A stretch of 64,000 bases of DNA, from contig DASRVZ010000196.1 in NCBI GenBank assembly GCA_035654835.1, positions 27,051 through 91,050 of the forward strand, given 5' to 3'. The DNA comes from UBA4719 sp035654835 (GTDB taxonomy: Bacteria > Actinomycetota > Actinomycetes > Actinomycetales > Dermatophilaceae). Shown here piece by piece: positions 26,348 to 35,179 of this stretch. The stretch's first letter is position 1, and each line of letters opens with the position of its first letter. The translations under genes were made by a program, and so were the position numbers. The notes under the pieces are model-generated. The model searched no databases, had not been told where the DNA came from, and worked only from the letters and a program-made list of their open reading frames with translations.

Positions 26348-27649
26348 TCAGGACTGTCCGGCCAGGGCCGTGACCTTGTCGGAGGATGTCTTGAATGCGT
26401 CGTCGATCGGGGTCTTGCCGAAGATCACGGACGAGGTGTACCCGTCGCGGAAGGTCTGCCAGATGGCGATCGAGTTGGGCACGTTCGGCACCTCGATGGT
26501 GCGGGCGGCCTGGTCGGCGAACTTCTTGTAGTCCGGGTGCGAGCTGAAGTAGTCGGCGTAGACGGTTGCGATGTCCTTGCGCAGCGGCATCTGCCCGGTC
26601 TTGTCCAGCAGGGCGCCATCCTGGTCCTTGCTGGTCGAGAACTTCAGCAGGTCCCAGGCGGTTCCCTGGTTCTTGCAGGCGGAGTACATGGCGATGTTCT
26701 TGGCATCAGAGAAGGTGTAGGTCTTGTCCGCCGTCGTGCCGGCCGAGGTCGGCACCGGCACCGCACCCCACTTGACCTTGTCGCCGTACACCGAGATGGC
26801 CCACGGGCCAACGATGGACATGGCGGCCTTCTTGTCAGCAAAGGAGTCGGCAGGGTACTTCTCCTGGGGAGCCAGTTTCTCGGCATACATGGTGCGCCAG
26901 AAGTTGGAGACCCTCTTGCCCTCTTCGGAGTCGAAGGTCGCCTTGCCGTCCTCGACCAGCTGCTTGCCGCCGGTCTCAGCCGCGTACAGGGGGTAGAAGT
27001 CGAACCATGACTGGAAGAACTCACTTGTGGGTGCCGGCCAGATGGCGGCCTGGGCCGCGCCGCTGGAGACGATCTTCTTGCTGGTTGCCAGGAACTCGTC
27101 GTAGGTCGCCAACGGCGGGTTCTCGGCGTCGATCCCGGCCTTGGTCATGATGTCCTTGTTGTAGAAGATCATGACGGGGTTGGACTTCCACGGGAGCTGG
27201 TAGAACTTCCCGTCCGGAGACTTGTACTGGTCCGCGGGTGCGCCGGTGCGCGCCTCGACGTAGGCCTTGCCGTCGGGGAAGCTGTCGAGCGCTACCAGGC
27301 CGCCCTGCTTCTGGAACTGGGGAACGGCTGCGGGGGCGGTGTTGAAGACCAGGCACGGCGCGTTTCCGGCCGTGATCGCCGCGCCGATGACCTCTTCTGA
27401 GGTCTTGCCGGCGGGGATCTCCTGGGCCGTCACCAGCTCCGTGGGGTGGGCGGTGTTCCACGCCTCGACCATGGCCTTGCCCCAGGCAACTTCCTCGGGG
27501 TTGTTGGACAGCCAGACATTGACCGGACCGTGCGCCGCCTGTGCGCCGGAGGCGTCGGAGCCGCCCGAGCCGCCGGAGCTTCCGCAGGCGGCGGTGGTGC
27601 CGATCGCCAGGGTGAGTACCGCTGCTGCGGCTACTTTGTTGCTCTTCAT
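26348..27649 (-). CDS. Extracellular sugar-binding lipoprotein (ABC transporter)
   Basis: The 433-residue protein starts at ATG 27649 with a lipoprotein signal ending at Cys22 (LAIGTTAACGSS). It has the family 1 extracellular solute-binding fold (VNVWLSNNPEEVAWGKAMVE, KSNPVMIFYNKDIMTKAGID). It delivers oligosaccharide to the MalFG-type permeases. The start codon overlaps the LacI stop by ATGA, which shows that the regulator and transporter are co-transcribed. An AAAGAGG site is present. Confidence 0.93.
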   Translation of the reverse strand: MKSNKVAAAAVLTLAIGTTAACGSSGGSGGSDASGAQAAHGPVNVWLSNNPEEVAWGKAMVEAWNTAHPTELVTAQEIPAGKTSEEVIGAAITAGNAPCLVFNTAPAAVPQFQKQGGLVALDSFPDGKAYVEARTGAPADQYKSPDGKFYQLPWKSNPVMIFYNKDIMTKAGIDAENPPLATYDEFLATSKKIVSSGAAQAAIWPAPTSEFFQSWFDFYPLYAAETGGKQLVEDGKATFDSEEGKRVSNFWRTMYAEKLAPQEKYPADSFADKKAAMSIVGPWAISVYGDKVKWGAVPVPTSAGTTADKTYTFSDAKNIAMYSACKNQGTAWDLLKFSTSKDQDGALLDKTGQMPLRKDIATVYADYFSSHPDYKKFADQAARTIEVPNVPNSIAIWQTFRDGYTSSVIFGKTPIDDAFKTSSDKVTALAGQS

Positions 27650-28734
27650 CGCAACCTCTTTCCGTTGCGGATCGGCGCGGGTCCGCGACGGTCCTTGGGT
27701 GCGCCGGTGTCCGGATGGCATGGCGGCGCGGTGGAAGCTCGAACAACGAGCTCGGGTGAAGGCAGGTCGATCTCGCAGCCCGTTTCGCCATCGACGAGGG
27801 CCAGCAACCGGGAGGCGGCCGCGCGCCCCCACCCGACGACGTCGATGCGCGCGGTGGTGAGGGCCGGCTGCAGATAGGCCGCGAGGGGGGCGTCGTCGAA
27901 GCCGGTGATCGAGAGCTGGGCCGGGACGTCCACGCCGCGGCCGATCGCCGTGGACATGCCGGCGATGGCCATCAGGTCGTTGGCGTACACGATCGCGGTG
28001 GGCGGCTCGGGCAGGTCGAGCAGTTGATTGGTCGCGTCAGCGCCACCCTGGGCGGAGAAGTCGGAGGCGATGCAAGCGCCTGGCGTCAGCCCGGCGTCCG
28101 TGACGGCCGACGCCCACGCCGCGCGGCGGGAGACGCCGTGGACGAACTCGGCCGGTCCGGCGACGTGGCTGATGTTTCGGTGCCCGAGTGCGACGAGATG
28201 CTCGACGGCTGCCGTGATCCCGGGCTGGTCGTCGATGAAGACGGACGACCAGGGTCCGTGACCCGGGGACAGGCCGATGACGACAGTGGGCAGGCCCAGA
28301 TCGTCGAGCAGCTGCGGCCGCAGGTCGTCGACCCGCATGTCGGTGAGGAACACGCCGTCGACCCGGCCGGTCGCGGCGAGCCGACGGTAGCTCTCGTGCT
28401 CACTCTGCTCGTCGCTGACGACGTGGAGCATGAGGGCATAGCCTCGTTCGGACAGCACGGTCTCGATGCCGGTGATGAACGAGGCGAAGAACGGATCGGC
28501 GCCGAGGGTCTCGGGGGTGCGGGCGATGACCAGCCCCACGGCGAGGGCGCGGGAGACCGACAGGGCCCTGCCCCGCAGGCTGGGGGTCCAGCCCAGGTCA
28601 CGGGCGACGGCGAGGATCCGTTCGCGCGTCTGCGCGCCAACCCCCGGCTTGCCGTTCAACGCGAAGGAGACCGCACCCTTGGAGACGCCCGCGACCCGGG
28701 CGACGTCAGTGATGGTGGGGCGCTTGGTTCCCAT
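27646..28734 (-). CDS. LacI family transcriptional regulator
   Basis: The 362-residue protein has the N-terminal LacI helix-turn-helix (TITDVARVAGVSKGAVSFAL) and hinge helix, then a periplasmic-binding-protein-like sensor domain (DDLMAIAGMSTAIGRGVDVP, ITGFDDAPLA). It is the first gene of the operon for glycan uptake and breakdown and has a perfect palindrome 11 nt before its start. It should repress its own operon until an oligosaccharide or its product binds. Confidence 0.93.
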   Translation of the reverse strand: MGTKRPTITDVARVAGVSKGAVSFALNGKPGVGAQTRERILAVARDLGWTPSLRGRALSVSRALAVGLVIARTPETLGADPFFASFITGIETVLSERGYALMLHVVSDEQSEHESYRRLAATGRVDGVFLTDMRVDDLRPQLLDDLGLPTVVIGLSPGHGPWSSVFIDDQPGITAAVEHLVALGHRNISHVAGPAEFVHGVSRRAAWASAVTDAGLTPGACIASDFSAQGGADATNQLLDLPEPPTAIVYANDLMAIAGMSTAIGRGVDVPAQLSITGFDDAPLAAYLQPALTTARIDVVGWGRAAASRLLALVDGETGCEIDLPSPELVVRASTAPPCHPDTGAPKDRRGPAPIRNGKRLR

Positions 28735-28744
28735 TAGAAGGTAA

Positions 28745-28756
28745 TAAACCGGTTTA
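28745..28756. promoter_or_regulatory. LacI-family operator TAAACCGGTTTA
   Basis: The perfect 12-bp palindrome TAAACCGGTTTA has the CpG-like centre (CCGG) usual for LacI-family sites. It lies between the LacI start (28734) and the divergent ponA gene. Confidence 0.8.
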
Positions 28757-28960
28757 GGGACGAAATGTCAAAACGGCAGGCTCAGACCGGACATCGCTCC
28801 GGCACCGTTGTCGACCCGATGAAGGCCCGAAACGGTGCCGCGCGGGTGTCCGGACGAGGGTGGGCGCTGGACTGGCTGCACGGCACCCGGCCCGGGCGTC
28901 GTCATACTGGAGAGTGCTGCCCCAGGGCAGCGCACGATTGTCGCCGACGAAAGAAGACCA

Positions 28961-31111
28961 GTGAGCACCCCGCCCACCCGCGCCAGCCGAAGCGCTAGCC
29001 GAAGCGCCAGCATGGCCCGAGCGAAACGCAAGCAACCCCGCAGGGACTGGCGCCGGTTCTTCTCGATGAAGTGGATCCTGCTGGGGCTGCTCGGGTTCTT
29101 TCTGCTTGGTGTCGCGGCGTTCGGTGTGGCCTATGCCGCCACCAATGTCCCCCAGCCGAACGAGCTGGCCAACGCGCAGGCGTCGATCGTCTACTACTCC
29201 GACGGCAAGACCGAGATGGACCGGTTCAGCGTGGTCAACCGCGAGTCGGTGCCGCTGGACAAGATCCCGCTGCACGTCCAGCGCGCTCTGCTGGCCGCTG
29301 AGGACCGCACCTTCTACGAGAACAGCGGCGTCTCACCCTCGGGTATCGCCAGGGCCGTCGGAGTGGCAATCACAGGCGGACCTACCCAGGGTGGCTCCAC
29401 CATCACCCAGCAGTACGTCAAGAACTATTTCCTGACCCAGGACCAGACCATCAGCCGCAAGCTCAAAGAGTTCATCATCTCCATCAAGATCGACCAGCAG
29501 GAGTCCAAGAACACAATCCTGGAGAACTACCTCAACACGATCTACTACGGTCGTGGCGCCTCGGGGATCCAGACTGCGGCCAGGGCCTACTTCCATATCG
29601 ACGCCTCCAAGCTGAACGTCGCCCAGGGCGCGCTGCTCGCCTCCGTCATCCGTGGGCCGGCGTTCTACGATCCCGCACTCGGCCCCAAGCAGACGGCCGC
29701 TGCCAAGGCACGCGTCGAGTACGTCCTGGACGGCATGGTGACCCAGGGCTGGCTGAGCCCCGCGGAGCGGGCCAAGACCGCCTTCCCCAAGGTCTATCCC
29801 CAGCCCAAGAAGACCAAGGCCGGAACGGTCCCCTACATCACGGAAGAGGTTCGCCGGGAGCTTGCGAACAAGCTGGGCCTCACCGACACCGACATCGACC
29901 GTGGCGGCTTGCGGATCCAGACCACGATCAACAAGCAGGCCCAGGCTGCGGCGGTCAAGGCCGTTGCCGACACCATGCCGTCGGAGGAGGACGCCCCCCA
30001 GCTGCACGTCGGGCTGACCGCGATCAAGCCAGGTGATGGCGCCATCGTCGCGATGTATGGCGGCAAGGACTTCAGCAAGATCCAGTGGAACGACGCGACC
30101 GAGGCCACGACGCAGGGTGGCTCGACGTTCAAGGTGTTCGGGCTCCTGGCGGCGCTACAGAAGGACATCAGCACCAAGACGAAGTTCGACGGCCACAGCC
30201 CCCAGTACTTCCCGGAGTTCGCAGACAGCAAGAACCCTCGGGGTCGGGTCAAGAACTTCGGCCCGGGAAGCGGCGAACAGTTCGGCACGATCGACCTGCG
30301 GAAGGCGACGGCCCACTCGGTCAACACCGTCTTCGCGCAGCTGAACATCAAGCTGGCCGACGGAGGCACCAAGGCCTCGGGTGTGATGGATGCGGCTATC
30401 CTGGCCGGAGTGCCGGAGAACAGCGCCGGGCTGAGCGACAACATGAACAACATCCTGGGCACCGCTTCGGTGCACGTCATCGACATGGCCAACGCCTACG
30501 CGACCATCGCCGCGCAGGGGCAGAAGGCAGCGCCATACCTCATCACCAAGGTGACGTCCGCGAACGGCAGCATCGACTACAAGGTCAAGAAGCAGCTGAC
30601 GCCGGCTTTCGACAAGAAGGTGACAGCCGATGTCACGGACGCCATGACGCGTGTGGTGACCGAAGGCACCGGCACCCGCGCCCGGGCGTTGGGTCGTCCG
30701 GCTGCCGGCAAGACCGGCACGACGACCAACACCGAAGCGGTCTGGTTCGACGGCTTCACCCCGCAGCTCTCGGCTGCGGTCGGGATCTACAAGAACAAAG
30801 GCCACGATCCGGTCACCGTCAAGAACGACCGCCTGATCTCCAGTGGCCGCACCCCGGTCGACATCTGGACGGCGTTCATGGAGGGAGCCCTCAAGGGGCA
30901 GAAGGTCCTCGACTTCCCCCCACGCGAAGGCTTGGGTGACAGCTCGCTTCCGCCACCGCCCACGACGACAACGACGACGACAACGACAACGACAACTGCT
31001 CCCACCACGCCCCCGACGACGCCCCCGACGACGGCAACGACAACTGCTCCCCCGGCCACCAAGAAGACTGGGCCGCCCACGGTGCCTGGGACGACGACCG
31101 TGGTGCCGTGA
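28961..31111 (+). CDS. ponA: Class A penicillin-binding protein (transglycosylase/transpeptidase)
   Basis: The 716-residue protein has a cytoplasmic basic N-terminus and one membrane helix (WILLGLLGFFLLGVAAFGVA). The GT51 glycosyltransferase domain shows AAEDRTFYEN and GGSTITQQYVKNY. The transpeptidase domain shows the SxxK motif as STFK, SVN in AHSVNTVF, and KTGT in AGKTGTTTN. It polymerises and cross-links peptidoglycan outside the membrane. A C-terminal tail of about 50 residues is almost only Thr and Pro. The start is GTG 28961; MARAKRK 17 codons later is an alternative. The next gene overlaps by 4 nt, as in mycobacterial ponA1-Rv0051. Confidence 0.94.
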   Translation: MSTPPTRASRSASRSASMARAKRKQPRRDWRRFFSMKWILLGLLGFFLLGVAAFGVAYAATNVPQPNELANAQASIVYYSDGKTEMDRFSVVNRESVPLDKIPLHVQRALLAAEDRTFYENSGVSPSGIARAVGVAITGGPTQGGSTITQQYVKNYFLTQDQTISRKLKEFIISIKIDQQESKNTILENYLNTIYYGRGASGIQTAARAYFHIDASKLNVAQGALLASVIRGPAFYDPALGPKQTAAAKARVEYVLDGMVTQGWLSPAERAKTAFPKVYPQPKKTKAGTVPYITEEVRRELANKLGLTDTDIDRGGLRIQTTINKQAQAAAVKAVADTMPSEEDAPQLHVGLTAIKPGDGAIVAMYGGKDFSKIQWNDATEATTQGGSTFKVFGLLAALQKDISTKTKFDGHSPQYFPEFADSKNPRGRVKNFGPGSGEQFGTIDLRKATAHSVNTVFAQLNIKLADGGTKASGVMDAAILAGVPENSAGLSDNMNNILGTASVHVIDMANAYATIAAQGQKAAPYLITKVTSANGSIDYKVKKQLTPAFDKKVTADVTDAMTRVVTEGTGTRARALGRPAAGKTGTTTNTEAVWFDGFTPQLSAAVGIYKNKGHDPVTVKNDRLISSGRTPVDIWTAFMEGALKGQKVLDFPPREGLGDSSLPPPPTTTTTTTTTTTTAPTTPPTTPPTTATTTAPPATKKTGPPTVPGTTTVVP
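30960..31060 (+). repeat. Low-complexity ACN tract encoding poly-Thr/Pro tail
   Basis: Runs of ACG and ACA codons encode an 11-Thr block and then repeated TTPPTTPP-type units in the PBP tail. It is a likely site of length change. Confidence 0.9.
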
Positions 31112-32526
31112 TCGCGCCGACCCGCACCGATCCGGTCGCTGCCGCGGCGAGCGAGATCATCGGAGGACCGAGCGGACGGTATGCCGCGCTGGCCCGGGAG
31201 GCAGCAAGGTCGGCATGGCAGCCTGCCGCCGCGGTTCTGATCGGGCTGTCGAGCCTGACGATCGCCCTGGGAGTGCTGCAGAAGGCGCGCTGTTTCGGCA
31301 AGGGATGGAACACCCCGGACCAGTTCTGGCACGCGTGCTACTCGGACCTGCCGATCGTCTACCAGAGCGCCGGGCTCGGGCACGCGATGCCGTATCTGCC
31401 CGGCGCCCAGCCTCTGGACCAGCCGCTGATCTCGGGGCTCGTGATGTGGCTGGTCGGGCTCGCGGTCCCCGACGGCTCCGTGCTGGTTCAGCAACAGTGG
31501 TACTTCGCGTTGTGGGCAGTGCTGATCACTCTCATCGTGATGGTCCTCGTGGCCGTCACGGCGGCGTCGGTCCCGGCGGCGCCGTGGCGCGCCGCCCACG
31601 TGGCCCTCAGCCCTGTGCTGGTTATGGCCGGCCTCGTCTCGGTCGACCTGCTCGGTGTAATGCTCGCCTCCGCGGCGTTGTGGGCATGGGGGCGGAGCAG
31701 AATCGTGCTGGCCGGCGTACTCATGGGTCTTGCTGTCTCGGCGCGCAGCTATCCCTTGGTCCTGCTCGTCGCCATCGGCCTGCTCGCGGTGCGCTCGGGT
31801 CGGGTCGCGGCATGGAGACAGCTGGGGGCAACGGCTCTGGTCACCTGGTTCGCGGTGAGCTTGCCCTGGCTCGTGATGAACGCGGATGCCTTGCTCTCGG
31901 TCTATCGCAGCTGGTGGGGGGCCGGGGCGAGCTACGGCTCGGTGTGGATGGTGCCGGCCAGGATGGGGCACGCCGTGCCGGCGGGCGCCGTGACCGCCCT
32001 CGCCATCCTGGGCTGGGTCGCAGCCCTGGCCGTAGGCGCGTTCTTGGCCCTGAGCCTTGACCGGCGGCCGACGGTGGCCGAGATCTCACTGGTGATGCTG
32101 GTGATCGTCCTGGTCACCGGCAAGACTGTCCCCGTCCAGGCCGGACTGTGGCTGCTTCCGCTGATCGCGCTCATCGGGATGCAGTGGCGTGACCATCTGA
32201 TCTGGGCCGCCTTCGAGTCGACCTACTTCGTGGCCGTATGGCTCTACATCGCCGGCCAGAGCAAACCTGACCGCGGCTTGCCGGCGGGCCTCTACACGGT
32301 GCTGCTCGTTCTTCGCCTGGCCGCCATGCTGTTCCTGGTCGTGCAGGTATGGCGGGTGGCCCGGTCCCGCGGGCCGGCCGCCGAGGTCGCCGAGAAGGGT
32401 GAGGTCGACGAGGACGGTGAGGCTGAAGAGCAGGGCGACGAGGCTGAAGAGCAGGGCGACGAGGTCGACCCTCTGGCCGGCCCGATGGCGGGTGCGCCGG
32501 ATCAGGTGCTCGTCCACCTCACCTGA
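31108..32526 (+). CDS. Polytopic membrane protein, GT87/DUF2029-like glycosyltransferase
   Basis: The 472-residue protein has about ten membrane helices, with a loop after the first helix (WNTPDQFWHACYSDLPIVYQ) carrying acidic residues, as in GT-C glycosyltransferases. It corresponds in place to Rv0051, between ponA1 and rpsF. The C-terminus is acidic with a tandem EAEEQGD repeat. Its GTG start overlaps the ponA stop, so it is coupled to peptidoglycan synthesis genes. A lipid-linked sugar donor is likely, but the substrate is unknown. Confidence 0.75.
   Translation: MIAPTRTDPVAAAASEIIGGPSGRYAALAREAARSAWQPAAAVLIGLSSLTIALGVLQKARCFGKGWNTPDQFWHACYSDLPIVYQSAGLGHAMPYLPGAQPLDQPLISGLVMWLVGLAVPDGSVLVQQQWYFALWAVLITLIVMVLVAVTAASVPAAPWRAAHVALSPVLVMAGLVSVDLLGVMLASAALWAWGRSRIVLAGVLMGLAVSARSYPLVLLVAIGLLAVRSGRVAAWRQLGATALVTWFAVSLPWLVMNADALLSVYRSWWGAGASYGSVWMVPARMGHAVPAGAVTALAILGWVAALAVGAFLALSLDRRPTVAEISLVMLVIVLVTGKTVPVQAGLWLLPLIALIGMQWRDHLIWAAFESTYFVAVWLYIAGQSKPDRGLPAGLYTVLLVLRLAAMLFLVVQVWRVARSRGPAAEVAEKGEVDEDGEAEEQGDEAEEQGDEVDPLAGPMAGAPDQVLVHLT
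32419..32460 (+). repeat. Two perfect 21-bp tandem repeats encoding EAEEQGD
   Basis: The 21-nt unit at 32419-32439 is repeated exactly at 32440-32460, adding seven acidic residues to the cytoplasmic tail of the membrane protein. Confidence 0.9.
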
Positions 32527-32680
32527 AACCCCTTCCTGTCGCACAGCCGTCGATTTCGGGCGCGAGGCAGTTGCCGGTACTCTCAAGAAGTTCGCCTCGT
32601 GGGACCCACGCTGTTCGCCGCCGACCCCCTGTCGGTGGCACGTGGCACGGTGTTTCGAGGTGGGACGCTGCAACCCTCCT

Positions 32681-32699
32681 GTCACGGATGTTCCGTGAC
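32681..32699 (+). promoter_or_regulatory. Hairpin in the rpsF leader
   Basis: GTCACGGA (32681-32688) and TCCGTGAC (32692-32699) form a perfect 8-bp stem with a TGT loop, about 30 nt before the rpsF start. rpsF leaders in many bacteria bind an S6:S18 dimer as feedback control. This may be such a structure, but the conserved motif was not verified. Confidence 0.4.
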
Positions 32700-32730
32700 C
32701 GTTCTAGACCGAAGGAGGTGGGTTATCAGC

Positions 32731-33018
32731 ATGCGTCAGTACGAACTCATGATCATCCTCGACCCCGATCTCGAGGAACGCACCATTCAGCCCTCGCTCG
32801 ACAAGTTCCTGTCTGTCATCACCAAGGATGGCGGCACCCTGGACAACGTCGACTTGTGGGGCAAACGCCGTCTGGCCTACGAAATCAAGAAGAAGAACGA
32901 GGGCGTCTACGCCGTCGTCACCTTCAGCGCGGAGTCGGCCACGGCAAAGGAACTGGACCGTCAGCTCGGCCTGAACGAGTCCATCCTGCGGACCAAGCTC
33001 CTGCGCCCCGGCGCCTGA
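32731..33018 (+). CDS. rpsF: 30S ribosomal protein S6
   Basis: The 95-residue protein begins MRQYELMIILDPDLEERTIQ, as S6 does, with the WGKRRLAYEIKKKNEG core. It forms a dimer with S18 on the 30S platform. AAGGAGGTG lies about 12 nt before ATG 32731. The order rpsF-ssb-rpsR-rplI is conserved. Confidence 0.97.
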   Translation: MRQYELMIILDPDLEERTIQPSLDKFLSVITKDGGTLDNVDLWGKRRLAYEIKKKNEGVYAVVTFSAESATAKELDRQLGLNESILRTKLLRPGA

Positions 33019-33040
33019 ACTCCGAATCTAGGGACTCGAT

Positions 33041-33631
33041 ATGGCTGGCGACACCGTCATCACGATCATCGGCAATCTCACCGGCGACCCCGAACTGCGG
33101 TTCACGCCGTCGGGTGCTGCCGTTGCCAACTTCACCGTTGCCTCTACCCCGCGTCAGTTCGACCGGACGAGCAACGACTGGAAGGACGGCGAGACCTTGT
33201 TCATGCGTTGTTCGGTGTGGCGTGACGCGGCGGAGAACGTCGCCGAGTCGCTGCAGCGTGGCACCCGTGTGCTGGTTTCGGGCCGACTGAAGTCTCGCTC
33301 CTATGAGACCAAGGAAGGCGAGAAGCGCACGGTCGTCGAGCTGGACGTGGACGAGGTCGGACCGTCGTTGAAATACGCCACTGCCAAGGTCAACCGCACT
33401 CAGCGGGGCACCGGAGCCGGAGGGTTCAACGGCGGCGGTCAGAACAGTGGCGCTCAGGGCGGTGGGTCAAAGACCGACGCTGCTGCCCAAAGCGGTAGTG
33501 GCCGGGGTGCTCCCGCCGACGACCCGTGGGCCACTGGTTCGTCTGCTCCCGCCAACGCGGGTGGCGCTGCGCCGGCCGGCCCGCAAGGCGGCTGGGGCAA
33601 CGGCCCGTCATATGACGAGCCCCCCTTCTAG
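33041..33631 (+). CDS. ssb: Single-stranded DNA-binding protein
   Basis: The 196-residue protein has an OB fold at residues 1-115 (ITIIGNLTGDPELRFTPSGA, FMRCSVWRDAAENVAESLQR). A Gly-rich disordered linker follows, and the acidic tip DEPPF ends the protein. The tip recruits replication and repair partners. It lies 22 nt after rpsF. Confidence 0.96.
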   Translation: MAGDTVITIIGNLTGDPELRFTPSGAAVANFTVASTPRQFDRTSNDWKDGETLFMRCSVWRDAAENVAESLQRGTRVLVSGRLKSRSYETKEGEKRTVVELDVDEVGPSLKYATAKVNRTQRGTGAGGFNGGGQNSGAQGGGSKTDAAAQSGSGRGAPADDPWATGSSAPANAGGAAPAGPQGGWGNGPSYDEPPF

Positions 33632-33739
33632 ATCGCGGCTCGTCTTCGCGCGACCTATCAACAAGACAAGACAGACAGAGAAGTCATGCCATCCCAGGGA
33701 TGAAACCCTGGGCTCCTCTCAAGATTGGAGAGCACCACG

Positions 33740-33976
33740 ATGGCCAAGCCCGTTGTGCGCAAGCCCAAGAAGAAGGCCAACCCGCTCAAAGCGGCGAAGG
33801 TCGAGAACATCGACTACAAGGACACAGCGCTGTTGCGCAAGTTCATCTCCGACCGTGGCAAGATCCGCGCTCGCCGGGTGACCGGTGTGTCTGCCCAGGA
33901 GCAGCGTCTCATCGCCACGGCCGTCAAGAACGCCCGTGAGATGGCCCTGCTGCCCTACTCCAGCTCGGCTCGCTGA
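33740..33976 (+). CDS. rpsR: 30S ribosomal protein S18, zinc-free form
   Basis: The 78-residue protein contains IDYKDTALLRKFISDRGKIR and AVKNAREMALLPY. It has no cysteines, so it lacks the CxxC zinc site of the C+ form seen in mycobacterial RpsR1. The start ATG 33740 is preceded by TTGGAGAGC. It is located after ssb; 93 nt separates them. Confidence 0.96.
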   Translation: MAKPVVRKPKKKANPLKAAKVENIDYKDTALLRKFISDRGKIRARRVTGVSAQEQRLIATAVKNAREMALLPYSSSAR

Positions 33977-34020
33977 GTTAGTTAACTGCTGAGCTAGTTA
34001 ACTGCTGAGCTAGCTGACCG
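33973..34020 (+). repeat. Three 16-bp tandem repeats between rpsR and rplI
   Basis: CTGAGTTAGTTAACTG (33973-33988), CTGAGCTAGTTAACTG (33989-34004) and CTGAGCTAGCTGACCG (34005-34020) follow without gaps. The first contains the rpsR stop codon and the last ends just before the rplI ribosome binding site. Confidence 0.92.
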
Positions 34021-34035
34021 AGAAGGAGAAGTTCA

Positions 34036-34482
34036 ATGAAGGTTATTTTGACTCACGAGGTTACTGGCCTCGGCACGGCCGGTGATGTGGTCGACGTCAA
34101 GGACGGCTACGCCCGCAACTTCTTGCTGCGTCGAGGTCTGGCCACCGGCTGGACCAAGGGCGTCGAGAAGCAGGTTGCGGCGATCAAGAAGGGCCGCGAG
34201 GTCCGCGAGATCAACTCCTTGGACGAGGCAAAGGGCCTCAAAGGTCAGCTCGAGGTCAAGTCGGTCCAGGTTGTCGCCAAGGCGGGCAAGTCCGGTCGCC
34301 TCTTCGGAGCCGTGACCCAGGGTGACGTCGCCGACGCCGTCAGGGCATCAGGTGGTCCCCAGCTCGACCGCCGCAAGATCGAGCTCACCAGCCCGATCAA
34401 GTCGGTCGGCTCGTTCGAGGCTCTTGTGCGACTGCATCCCGAGGTGCAGGCCACGATCAAGCTGGACGTCGTCGCCGGCTGA
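34036..34482 (+). CDS. rplI: 50S ribosomal protein L9
   Basis: The 148-residue protein starts MKVILTHEVTGLGTAGDVVD and has the signature DGYARNFLLRRGLA. A long central helix joins the two RNA-binding domains. GAGAAGGAGAAG precedes ATG 34036. It closes the ribosomal cluster and is followed by a strong hairpin. Confidence 0.97.
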   Translation: MKVILTHEVTGLGTAGDVVDVKDGYARNFLLRRGLATGWTKGVEKQVAAIKKGREVREINSLDEAKGLKGQLEVKSVQVVAKAGKSGRLFGAVTQGDVADAVRASGGPQLDRRKIELTSPIKSVGSFEALVRLHPEVQATIKLDVVAG

Positions 34483-34500
34483 CGCCGCGAAAACGCATGT

Positions 34501-34542
34501 CGCCAGAGGGCGCGGATCCCATCGGATCCGCGCCCTCTGGCG
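34501..34542 (+). terminator. Long perfect stem-loop after rplI
   Basis: A 19-bp perfect stem (34501-34519 with 34524-34542) with a CATC loop starts 18 nt after the stop. It has no U-tract, as is common for actinobacterial terminators. Confidence 0.85.
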
Positions 34543-34654
34543 TGCTCGACATGTCAAGCCGTCCGGGGGATGTCACCAAAGACCTCTAGGGGGTACCTTC
34601 TAGAAATATACCGCGGTAGCCATCTGATTTACGTAGTCCGACGGAGGTTGACGG

Positions 34655-35179
34655 ATGCTCCGCAAGGCGCGTCATGAGTCGTCAGAACGTAGCTTCGGTG
34701 GACCCGCAAAACTTATCGTCATCACCGCCGCATTCACCCTTCTCGCCAGCGGAACTGCGCTCGCCTCCGGCTCCACCTCGTCACAGACTGGCACCACTCG
34801 GGCACCTGCGGCCCATGCACTGCTGCACGCTGACAGCCTTAGCATCACCGAGGCCGAAACCAAGGCCGAGACGACAGGTTCAACCGAGAGGACCAACCCC
34901 TCCAAGCCGAACGATGCCGCCCAGCCCGACCCGGCCGCCCAAGGTGTTCACGGAGCCTGTGTTTCCGCAGCAGCGCACAAAACGGACAATGCTGGCTTGC
35001 GAGACCACGCGGCGACAGTCGCCGAGGCCGCACACGGGTGCCCCGGGTCTAGTGCCGCGGCCGGCCGGGCCAAGGCTGCAGAGCAGTCAGCGGCTGGCCG
35101 GGCCAAGGCTGCAGAGCAGTCAGCGGTGAGCAAAGCCACAGGCTCCAAGAAGACGGTAGCTGGCCAGCCCCACCGCTGA
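34655..35179 (+). CDS. Secreted hypothetical protein with C-terminal repeats
   Basis: The 174-residue protein has a basic start and a hydrophobic segment with an Ala-Ser-Gly end (KLIVITAAFTLLASGTALAS), so it is probably exported. The mature part is Ala-, Thr- and Ser-rich and has only two cysteines (VHGACVSAA and AAHGCPG), which may form a disulfide. The tail repeats AAGRAKAAEQS twice. I do not recognise a family. CGGAGG precedes ATG 34655. Confidence 0.65.
   Translation: MLRKARHESSERSFGGPAKLIVITAAFTLLASGTALASGSTSSQTGTTRAPAAHALLHADSLSITEAETKAETTGSTERTNPSKPNDAAQPDPAAQGVHGACVSAAAHKTDNAGLRDHAATVAEAAHGCPGSSAAAGRAKAAEQSAAGRAKAAEQSAVSKATGSKKTVAGQPHR
35057..35122 (+). repeat. Two 33-bp tandem repeats encoding AAGRAKAAEQS
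   Basis: The unit at 35057-35089 is repeated at 35090-35122 with one base change, in frame in the secreted protein. Confidence 0.9.
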
